A stretch of DNA of 6,139 nucleotides. Source: JAWOHX01 sp046484975. GTDB lineage: Bacteria > Bacillota > Clostridia > DUPQ01. Made by a program: the position numbers and the translations under genes. Of the stretch, positions 1 to 5,202 are shown piece by piece. Each line of letters starts with the position of its first letter. Position 1 is the stretch's first letter. The notes beneath the pieces were generated by a model. That model was not told the DNA's origin, did no database searches, and saw only the letters and a program-made list of their open reading frames with translations. The stretch covers positions 1 through 6,139 of the forward strand of contig JAWOHX010000084.1 of NCBI GenBank assembly GCA_046484975.1. Direction: 5' to 3'.

Positions 1-9
1 TGGATATGA

Positions 10-16
10 GAGGAGG
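10..16 (+). promoter_or_regulatory. Ribosome binding site fixing the NfeD start
   Basis: GAGGAGG ends 7 bases before the ATG at 24. It overlaps the upstream in-frame ATG at 6, which therefore cannot be served by it. Bases 1-9 contain no callable gene. Confidence 0.8.
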
Positions 17-23
17 CGTGCCC

Positions 24-560
24 ATGAATCATTTCATTTTATTGGCGTCCATGAATATCTTCAGTTTTGTACAGAATATACAAACGTTGCAGGCAGTGGT
101 TCTTTTGATTGGACTCGCACTGTTGATTCTGGAGGTTTTCGTCCCCGGGTTCGGGGTAGCCGGAATCCTGGGTATCATTGTAATCATTGCAGGGATTCTG
201 CTGACTGCGCAGACTTTGTTTGAAGCATTGATCATGTTCCTGATTCTGCTTGTCATTCTGGCGGTGATTGCGGTTGTCATCATAAAATCCGCATCCAAAG
301 GAAAACTGAACAAGAAACTGGTTCTCAAGGACAGGCTGACAAAGGAACAAGGATTTTCCAGCACGGAGGACATGGAAGTATTCCTCGGCAGGGAAGGGAA
401 ATCTGTCACCATGTTGAGGCCTTCAGGAATTGGCATATTCGACGGAGTTCGTCTGGATGTGGTATCGGTTGGGACCTATATCGAAAAAGATGCACCCATA
501 AAAATCACTGCCCTCGAAGGCAGAAGAATCGTCGTAGAAAGAATTAAGGAGGAAGTATAG
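24..560 (+). CDS. Short NfeD-family membrane protein, partner of FloA
   Basis: A 178-residue membrane protein of the short NfeD class, which acts with flotillins in bacterial membrane microdomains. Three hydrophobic segments are visible at about residues 23-43, 47-63 and 66-89, with the family-like LEVFVPGFG stretch at 36-44 between the first two. A soluble C-terminal part (about 117-175, from LGREGKSVTMLRPSG to the end) has the glycine-rich beta pattern of the NfeD OB-fold domain. There is no N-terminal ClpP-like serine protease domain, so this is the truncated form typical of the Bacillus yqeZ-type operon rather than the long protease form. The start at 24 is chosen because a strong GAGGAGG lies 7 bases before it; the in-frame ATG at 6 overlaps that site. 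The next gene, a flotillin, starts two bases after this stop codon, and its ribosome binding site lies inside this gene. Family assignment is firm; the exact role is inferred from the neighbour. Confidence 0.9.
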   Translation: MNHFILLASMNIFSFVQNIQTLQAVVLLIGLALLILEVFVPGFGVAGILGIIVIIAGILLTAQTLFEALIMFLILLVILAVIAVVIIKSASKGKLNKKLVLKDRLTKEQGFSSTEDMEVFLGREGKSVTMLRPSGIGIFDGVRLDVVSVGTYIEKDAPIKITALEGRRIVVERIKEEV

Positions 561-561
561 C

Positions 562-1557
562 ATGGAAGGTGTAGTTGTCACATTATTCGTACTTATTGGC
601 ATAGTATTGGCCCTGGCACTTCTGATGAGCGTGGTTCCCCTCGGCCTTTGGATATCGGCTGGAGCTGCCGGTGTCAAGGTCGGGTTGTTCTCATTGATCG
701 GGATGAAATTAAGAAGGGTTGTACCGGCCATGATCATCAAACCCATGATCAAGGCAACCAAGGCAGGCATCGATGTCACCATCAACAAACTGGAAACCCA
801 TTACCTTTCCGGAGGAAATGTTGACAGGGTCATTGACTCACTGATCGCAGCACAGAGGGCCGACATCCCCTTGGTTTTCGAGAAAGCCGCCGCCATCGAC
901 ATCGCCGGAAGGAATGTGCTTGAAGCCGTGAAGATGAGCGTCATCCCGAAAGTCATCGAAACCCCAATGATAGCCGCCATCGCCAAGGATGGGATTGAGC
1001 TGAAAGCCCTGGCGAAAATCACAGTGAGGGCGAATATAAGCAGGTTGATTGGAGGCGCCGGGGAGCAGACCATCATCGCAAGGGTTGGGGAAGGCGTGGT
1101 CACCACCGTTGGTTCCGCCATAAACCACAAGGCGGTCCTGGAAAACCCGGACATGATCTCCAAGACGGTTCTGAGCAAAGGCCTGGATGCGGGAACAGCC
1201 TTTGAAATTCTTTCCATCGACATCGCAGACATCGACGTAGGCAGGAACATCGGGGCCCAGTTGCAGACGGACCAGGCGGAAGCAGACAAGAAAATTGCCC
1301 AGGCCAAAGCAGAGGAAAGAAGGGCCATGGCATTTGCCAGGGAACAGGAAATGAGAGCGTTGGTCGAAGAGATGAGAGCCAAGGTCGTGGAAGCCGAGGC
1401 CGAGATTCCAAGAGCCATCTCGGAAGCCTTTAAAAAGGGACAGCTTGGAATCATGGATTATTACAACATGAAAAACGTCATATCCGACACAGACATGCGG
1501 AACTCCATTGCCGGCATGGGAAAAGACCCGGATAAGGATCATGAAGGCAAGAAGTGA
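562..1557 (+). CDS. floA: Flotillin-like protein FloA
   Basis: A 331-residue FloA-type flotillin, the same length as Bacillus subtilis FloA (YqfA). FloA proteins sit in the membrane by an N-terminal hydrophobic segment, oligomerise into foci and organise functional membrane microdomains that hold signalling and secretion proteins. Visible here are a hydrophobic anchor at about residues 4-30, a second hydrophobic stretch near 36-48, and a PHB/SPFH-like region at about 50-230 containing KAGIDVTINKLETHYLSGGNVD and IDIADIDVGRNIGAQLQTDQAEADK. From about 236 to 285 an Ala/Glu-rich helix (QAEADKKIAQAKAEERRAMA and on) is predicted to be a coiled coil. The tail is charged (GKDPDKDHEGKK). An AAGGAGG at 546-552, inside the end of the NfeD gene, is 9 bases before the ATG. 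The NfeD-FloA pair is the conserved arrangement, so both calls support each other. No truncation or frameshift is seen. Confidence 0.95.
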   Translation: MEGVVVTLFVLIGIVLALALLMSVVPLGLWISAGAAGVKVGLFSLIGMKLRRVVPAMIIKPMIKATKAGIDVTINKLETHYLSGGNVDRVIDSLIAAQRADIPLVFEKAAAIDIAGRNVLEAVKMSVIPKVIETPMIAAIAKDGIELKALAKITVRANISRLIGGAGEQTIIARVGEGVVTTVGSAINHKAVLENPDMISKTVLSKGLDAGTAFEILSIDIADIDVGRNIGAQLQTDQAEADKKIAQAKAEERRAMAFAREQEMRALVEEMRAKVVEAEAEIPRAISEAFKKGQLGIMDYYNMKNVISDTDMRNSIAGMGKDPDKDHEGKK

Positions 1558-1569
1558 CGGGAGGACGAC

Positions 1570-1758
1570 ATGAGCGAAAAACCCCGGGCCAAATTGAATG
1601 CGGATGATCTTTACAGGATGGATAAGCTTAGAAAAGACCTGGCAAGTCGCCAGGAGGATTTGAAAGCGCCTCGACCGCAGTTTGTCATCCGAAAAGAGGA
1701 TCTGGTGAAAGGAATCATTTTCAAGGAGATCCTTGGGAAACCCAAAGGAAGGATATGA
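1570..1758 (+). CDS. Small charged protein of unknown function in the flotillin operon
   Basis: A 62-residue protein that I do not recognise. It is strongly charged (many Lys, Arg, Asp, Glu), has no cysteine, no signal peptide and no membrane segment, so it is probably cytoplasmic. Residues 10-33 look helical and amphipathic (NADDLYRMDKLRKDLASRQE), followed by a Pro-containing break and a C-terminal part FVIRKEDLVKGIIFKEILGK. It is supported as a real gene by position: it begins 12 bases after the floA stop with GGGAGG 5 bases before the ATG, and its TGA is immediately followed by the ATG of the response regulator. Bacillus has a small gene, yqfB, in the equivalent place after floA, but I cannot show homology from the sequence. 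Interaction with FloA or with the regulator is only a guess from the context. Confidence 0.72.
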   Translation: MSEKPRAKLNADDLYRMDKLRKDLASRQEDLKAPRPQFVIRKEDLVKGIIFKEILGKPKGRI

Positions 1759-2469
1759 ATGATTAAGGTTCTTATCGCTGATGACAACAGGGAAATGGCT
1801 TTGTTGTTGAAAGCCGCCGTGGAAGCGGTGGAAGGATTTGAAGTTCAGGCAATCGGGGCGGATGGGGCATCCGCCCTGGGCCTGTTCATCAAGCACAAGC
1901 CACAGGTGGTGTTCCTGGATATCGAGATGCCTGAATTGACGGGAATGGAATGCGCCAAGGAAATCATCGCCATGGACCAGGACGTATACATCATATTCTC
2001 CACGGCATATGAAGAGTACATGAAGGAAGCCTTTGACTTGTATGCTTACGATTACATGATCAAGCCTTACAATGTGGAAAGAGTGAAAGCCACATTGTCC
2101 AGGATCTCCAACCTTCTCGGCAGGGAAATCGAGGAAAAAAGAAAGCTGGAGAAGCTTCTGATCAAAAACAGGCAGGAAATGAGTTTCGTGGATTTCGACG
2201 AGATTATCCTGATCTACAGGGAAGGGAATTCCACGGTGGTGGTATCCCGGAAATCCAGCTTCAACACCAGCGAGAATTTGTCATCCATTGAAGAAAAACT
2301 GGACAAGCGGCATTTCATGCGCACCCATAAGTCCTATATCATCAATATGAATCACATCGAGAAAATACTGCCCTATGGCAGATGGACCCATATCGTGAAA
2401 TTAAAAAATATCAAGGAAGATGCATTGATCACCCACGAAAAACTGCAGAAACTGGAAGAGATGCTCTGA
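1759..2469 (+). CDS. LytTR-family response regulator (AgrA/LytR type), no kinase nearby
   Basis: A 236-residue DNA-binding response regulator. The receiver domain covers about residues 2-120, with the acidic pair D8/D9, the phosphoacceptor D54 (in VVFLDIEMPELTG), S81/T82 after the fourth strand and the conserved K102 (in YMIKPYN). A helical linker rich in Glu/Lys (122-140) leads to a LytTR DNA-binding domain at about 141-236, with the hallmark FMRTHKSYIINMNHIEKI at 186-203. All phosphorylation residues are present, so it should respond to a histidine kinase, yet none is encoded in this window. Its ATG directly follows the TGA of the small upstream gene, with AAAGGAAGGA just before it, which places it in the NfeD-floA transcript. 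LytTR regulators usually bind tandem direct repeats in promoters; its targets are not evident here. The domain call is secure; the link to flotillin function is inferred from gene order. Confidence 0.93.
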   Translation: MIKVLIADDNREMALLLKAAVEAVEGFEVQAIGADGASALGLFIKHKPQVVFLDIEMPELTGMECAKEIIAMDQDVYIIFSTAYEEYMKEAFDLYAYDYMIKPYNVERVKATLSRISNLLGREIEEKRKLEKLLIKNRQEMSFVDFDEIILIYREGNSTVVVSRKSSFNTSENLSSIEEKLDKRHFMRTHKSYIINMNHIEKILPYGRWTHIVKLKNIKEDALITHEKLQKLEEML

Positions 2470-2470
2470 C

Positions 2471-3016
2471 TCAGTATCCTATATCCGTGATCCTTGCCAC
2501 ATCTTCATCCGTGAAGATGTCTTTTTCGTCCATGCTTTTTGTGGAGAATTCAGATACCACCGCCCCGTCCATGCCTGCCTGGAACCAGTGCCGGGTATCG
2601 GGAGGGAGGGTGTACTGATCCCCCGGACGCAGGATAATTTCATGGAATACGGTATAGGCAGGCTTTCCCGGCTTAGGTATGACGGCCTTGATGTCTGTTG
2701 TGGGAGGACCTTCCACATAAAGATAGACCTCTCCGTACCGGCACCGGAAGGTTTCCTCTTTCCCCGGGTTCCCGGTGACAGGAGGATGGCGATGCTCCGG
2801 ACAGGTCTGCCCGGGAAATAGAACCAGCTCCTTGGCACAACAACGCTTTGTATTGACATAGGTCAGGATTTGAAGCCCCTGGTTTTCAAGGTCGCCCAAA
2901 CCGAAATCAGCCACCTCGATGTTGGTTTTTTCTTCTTCGGTGATGGCAATGCCGGTTTTTTCAAAATACCCGATGGTCTGTCTGACAGCCTCGTCGAATT
3001 CTTTTTTCGTTATCAT
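2471..3016 (-). CDS. Cupin-type D-lyxose isomerase family protein
   Basis: A 181-residue cupin resembling the D-lyxose ketol-isomerase family (DUF1498; Bacillus YdaE type, EC 5.3.1.15). These metal-dependent enzymes interconvert D-lyxose and D-xylulose, and several also act on D-mannose/D-fructose. The probable metal ligands are visible: H75 and H77 in CPEHRHPPV, E88 in GKEETFRC, and H143 in PPDTRHWFQAG. The GKEETFRCRYGEVYLYVEG block (85-103) and RPGDQYTLPPDTRHWFQ (130-146) are typical cupin motifs. An N-terminal helical segment (3-20, KKEFDEAVRQTIGYFEKTG) precedes the barrel, and the protein is close to the family length. The ATG overlaps the kinase stop in ATGA (3016-3013), and AGGGAG at 3030-3025 lies 8 bases upstream. 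It is the last gene of the operon, and its stop is one base from the convergent response regulator stop. Family is well supported; the true sugar is not determined. Confidence 0.85.
   Translation of the reverse strand: MITKKEFDEAVRQTIGYFEKTGIAITEEEKTNIEVADFGLGDLENQGLQILTYVNTKRCCAKELVLFPGQTCPEHRHPPVTGNPGKEETFRCRYGEVYLYVEGPPTTDIKAVIPKPGKPAYTVFHEIILRPGDQYTLPPDTRHWFQAGMDGAVVSEFSTKSMDEKDIFTDEDVARITDIGY
2499..2526 (+). terminator. Probable intrinsic terminator of the flotillin operon, inside the opposing gene
   Basis: A perfect 9-base-pair inverted repeat (ACATCTTCA at 2499-2507, TGAAGATGT at 2512-2520) encloses a TCCG loop and is followed by C and five T residues at 2522-2526. It begins 30 bases after the response regulator stop codon, the expected place for a rho-independent terminator of the plus-strand operon. 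It lies within the 3' end of the minus-strand isomerase gene. The stem has only three G-C pairs, so its strength is uncertain. Read on the minus strand it has no T-tract. Confidence 0.55.
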
Positions 3017-3960
3017 TCTTCAAACTCCCTTTGAGATTTTATGAAATCAATCACTTCCCGCAATGGCCTGATTCCAGTGGATGCCCCGATGGAGGTCACG
3101 GAGAGGGATCCTGTGGCATTGGCAAAAACACCGCATTTCCGTATGTCCCAGCCTTTGGAAAGGCCGGTGATGAACCCAGACGCGAAGGCATCCCCCGCTC
3201 CGGTGGTTTCAACGGGTACCACATCGAAGGTGGACAGGGTATGTTCTTTTCCGTCCATGTCCCTGATGTAACAGCCTTCCCGGCCCAGTTTTATGACCAC
3301 ATTCCTTACCCCGTGGGACTGGAAGACCTTTGCCATTTTAGAAGGAATGTCCGTGCCGGAAATCATCCTGGCCTCATCGAAGCTCGGGATGAAATAATCA
3401 ATGTGGGCAAGGGAATCCCGGATGGTCTCCAACCATCTCCCTGTGGCATCCCAAGCGGTGTCCAGGACGGTGGTCTTCCCCATTTCCTTGGCTTTTTTCA
3501 ACACCCTGGAACAAGGGATCCCGTCAAAGGAAGACATCAGGTTTACTCCGGTAATGAACAAAATGCTTGATTCCGCAATGATGTCAAAATCGATATCCTC
3601 ATATGAAAAGGAGGAATTGGCTCCGTAATAATGGAGGAAAGAGCGCTCGCTGTCCTCACCGACGATGACCACACTTGCAGATGTACCCAGTCGGTCATCA
3701 TAGGAGAGTCCTGAGGTATCCACACCGTTCTCCTTCATGACCTTGATGAGGAAGTCGGCGAAACCGTCCTTCCCGACTTTTCCCAGGACAGTTGTGGACA
3801 GGCCGATTTTACTCATGTTGACGGCGCTGCTCAAGGCACAGCCACCGCTGTGGAGGCTGATGGTGTTCACCGGGAGAAGGGTTCCCTTCTCCGGAAGATT
3901 CATAATGGGTTTGGCGATGACATCAGCGACAAGGATTCCTGCGCAGGCGACATCGAACAT
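3013..3960 (-). CDS. PfkB/ribokinase-family carbohydrate kinase
   Basis: A 315-residue cytoplasmic sugar kinase of the PfkB family, which transfers phosphate from ATP to a sugar hydroxyl. The N-terminal strand VACAGILVADVI (4-15), the glycine-rich first signature SGGCALSSAVNMSKIG (38-53) with VGKDGF, and the second signature ETTGAGDAFASGF (251-263) are all present. D257 of the GAGD anion-hole motif is the expected catalytic base. The substrate cannot be read from the sequence; given the adjacent isomerase, a ketose such as D-xylulose or D-fructose is a reasonable guess. I start it at the ATG at 3960, which overlaps the upstream stop as TGATG, with AAAGGAG 11 bases before. A GTG four codons earlier (3972) overlaps that ribosome binding site and is less likely. 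Its own stop overlaps the isomerase start. All three genes of this operon appear intact. Confidence 0.93.
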   Translation of the reverse strand: MFDVACAGILVADVIAKPIMNLPEKGTLLPVNTISLHSGGCALSSAVNMSKIGLSTTVLGKVGKDGFADFLIKVMKENGVDTSGLSYDDRLGTSASVVIVGEDSERSFLHYYGANSSFSYEDIDFDIIAESSILFITGVNLMSSFDGIPCSRVLKKAKEMGKTTVLDTAWDATGRWLETIRDSLAHIDYFIPSFDEARMISGTDIPSKMAKVFQSHGVRNVVIKLGREGCYIRDMDGKEHTLSTFDVVPVETTGAGDAFASGFITGLSKGWDIRKCGVFANATGSLSVTSIGASTGIRPLREVIDFIKSQREFEE

Positions 3961-5054
3961 CAGTAAACACACTCCTTTGCCGCCTGGACAAAGGCCTTGA
4001 TGTTTTCGGGGTCCCCGTAGAAAAAGTGGTCAGAGGGACAAAGGATATAGCCGCCGTCCGGGCAGTCGTCGTGAAGCTTGAAGACCATTTCCCGGACCAG
4101 CTCCGGGTTTCCGCTTTCAAAGCCCGCATTCTGGTCGAATCCCCCGATGAAGAACATCCTGTCGCCAATCCTTCTGGTGCATTCGGACAGAATGCAGTCC
4201 CCGCCCATTTCAGGAGGGGTCATGGTCTCCATTCCATTGGCACCGTTTTCCACCACCATATCCAGGAGGGGCATGAACCCGCCGCACAGGTGATAGACCA
4301 CTCTTGTACCATGGTCACGGAGGGCCTTGTGCTGCCGCTGGTCATATGGAAGGCAGAATTGCCGATGGATGGAAGGGCTGATGACAGTACTGGAGCCGGC
4401 TCCCCCGCCTGTCTCGACGAGATCCAGCTCAATTTTCCCTCCCAGTTCAATCACTTTGAGCTTCTTCTCCAGCATGGCGCTCAAAGCAGCATGCGTCCAG
4501 TCGGGGTCGTCCAGGGCCGACATGATGAGCTGTTCGGTCCCGTACATGTAGGCAAGGCTTTGCCAGGGGCTTCCCTGGCCGAAATCAAAATAGCTGCCCC
4601 GGGCTATTCCCTTGTCTCCGAGTCTTTTTTTGACCTCGATGACAGGAGACCAGTCCACTTCCACGGGCATTGGCAGATAGGTGTTCCACAGTTCAAAATC
4701 CTTTTGGTCCTTGATGAAATGCTCGGTGAGCCATGAGGTGATCTCACTGGATTGTTTTTCCGCGGTGAGGGTGCCTTTCGGGGTGGTGATGATGATTTTC
4801 ATGGTATGGATCCCATCCTTGGTCCCCATGTCCATGTTCTTCACCTGCCATGAGGAAAGGTCACTGTCCCTGTATCTGTATTCAGGATTGGTGTATATGA
4901 CAGGATCCATGTCAAAGTATTCATAAGCCTCATAGTCGTTCTTCCCACCCAGATAATGGTTCCGGTAATAACTCATCCAGTTGTGCACCTGACAGGGAAG
5001 ATGGTCGGGTTTCCTGTTGTCCAGAGCTGTCAGCAGCCGCTCTCGTCCTTTCAT
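3960..5054 (-). CDS. MtaA/URO-D-like protein, not a haem HemE
   Basis: A 364-residue member of the uroporphyrinogen decarboxylase fold superfamily, which includes haem-pathway HemE and the zinc-dependent methylcobamide:coenzyme M methyltransferases (MtaA/MtbA). The N-terminus (MKGRERLLTALDNRKPDHLP) is the typical 'RER(L)..AL....PDR.P' start of the methyltransferase-like group. The Arg-rich substrate motif of true HemE near the N-terminus (RQAGR-type) is missing. Candidate zinc ligands in the MtaA pattern are H255 and C257 in VVYHLCGG and C339 in GYILCPSDH. A DFGQGSPWQSLAYMYG block at 157-172 lies in the barrel. The start at 5054 is fixed by AAGGAGG 7 bases before it; the frame stays open upstream to 5270 but passes through the promoter. 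It heads an operon with a sugar kinase and an isomerase, and no corrinoid protein gene is nearby, so its substrate is unknown. A methyl-group transfer or a decarboxylation are both possible. Confidence 0.85.
   Translation of the reverse strand: MKGRERLLTALDNRKPDHLPCQVHNWMSYYRNHYLGGKNDYEAYEYFDMDPVIYTNPEYRYRDSDLSSWQVKNMDMGTKDGIHTMKIIITTPKGTLTAEKQSSEITSWLTEHFIKDQKDFELWNTYLPMPVEVDWSPVIEVKKRLGDKGIARGSYFDFGQGSPWQSLAYMYGTEQLIMSALDDPDWTHAALSAMLEKKLKVIELGGKIELDLVETGGGAGSSTVISPSIHRQFCLPYDQRQHKALRDHGTRVVYHLCGGFMPLLDMVVENGANGMETMTPPEMGGDCILSECTRRIGDRMFFIGGFDQNAGFESGNPELVREMVFKLHDDCPDGGYILCPSDHFFYGDPENIKAFVQAAKECVY
3972..3978 (-). promoter_or_regulatory. Ribosome binding site of the kinase, inside the upstream gene
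   Basis: AAAGGAG on the minus strand (3978-3972) lies within the last codons of the URO-D-like gene, 11 bases before the ATG at 3960. The spacing is slightly long, so restarting ribosomes at TGATG probably contribute. It argues against the GTG at 3972 as start. Confidence 0.55.
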
Positions 5055-5061
5055 GTCAAAT

Positions 5062-5068
5062 CCTCCTT
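5062..5068 (-). promoter_or_regulatory. Ribosome binding site fixing the URO-D-like start
   Basis: AAGGAGG on the minus strand (5068-5062) followed by 7 bases and the ATG at 5054-5052. It decides the start against the longer open frame that continues to 5270. Confidence 0.85.
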
Positions 5069-5081
5069 CCGATATGGTATC

Positions 5082-5110
5082 ATTATATATGAAAAAAAAA
5101 GCAATTTGAA
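5082..5110 (-). promoter_or_regulatory. Sigma-A-type promoter of the sugar/URO-D operon
   Basis: On the minus strand, a perfect -10 box TATAAT (5087-5082) lies 17 bases after a -35-like TTCAAA (5110-5105, four of six matches to TTGACA). The spacer is a T-rich tract. Transcription would begin near 5075, leaving a short leader of about 20 bases containing the ribosome binding site of the URO-D-like gene. It sits at the expected place in the 148-base gap between divergent genes. Confidence 0.6.
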
Positions 5111-5138
5111 CACCGGGGCAACAAATCCGGGAAAATCT

Positions 5139-5149
5139 TAAAATATTCT
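5139..5149 (+). promoter_or_regulatory. Weak candidate -10 region for phnX
   Basis: TAAAAT (5139-5144) and the overlapping TATTCT (5144-5149) are the only -10-like sequences on the plus strand close before phnX. No good -35 lies at the right distance (TTGAAC at 5106-5111 is 27 bases away), so this promoter would be weak or need an activator. Confidence 0.25.
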
Positions 5150-5153
5150 GAAA

Positions 5154-5180
5154 AGGTCCTCCCTGACGGAGGTATGACCT
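5154..5180 (+). promoter_or_regulatory. Interrupted dyad in the phnX leader, possible operator or RNA hairpin
   Basis: AGGTC (5154-5158) pairs with GACCT (5176-5180), and inside it CTCC (5159-5162) pairs with GGAG (5168-5171) around a CTGAC loop, with GTAT left unpaired on the right arm. It ends 7 bases before the AAAAGGAG that serves phnX and lies just after the candidate -10. The place suits a repressor operator or a leader hairpin; it is not followed by a T-tract, so it is not an ordinary terminator. Confidence 0.35.
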
Positions 5181-5202
5181 GAAACAGAAAAGGAGAAGTG
5201 AA

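Noticed and set aside
838..1896. A 352-codon open frame on the minus strand opposite floA and its downstream genes, plus others at 801-1454 and 1100-1411.
   Set aside because: They lie antisense to clearly coding floA, cross gene boundaries, have no good ribosome binding site that I can see, and their translations show odd His/Phe/Pro/Ser-rich composition without family motifs.
2403..2429. Possible minus-strand terminator for the isomerase operon inside the response regulator gene (ATCAA/TTGAT arms followed by six T residues on the minus strand).
   Set aside because: The stem is only five A/T-rich pairs around a 10-base loop, too weak to call, although it would mirror the plus-strand arrangement.
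4026..4736. A 236-codon plus-strand open frame opposite the URO-D-like gene, and one at 3031-3570 opposite the kinase.
   Set aside because: Antisense to genes with clear motifs and operon structure; no family features in the translations.
5113..5130. CCGG...CCGG repeat in the divergent region.
   Set aside because: Four self-complementary bases with a 10-base loop are not enough to support a structure or binding site.
5174..5182. A two-codon ORF (ATG ACC TGA) after GGAGG in the phnX leader, suggestive of a minimal leader peptide.
   Set aside because: The GGAGG is only one base from the ATG, too close to act as a ribosome binding site, and such short frames arise by chance.
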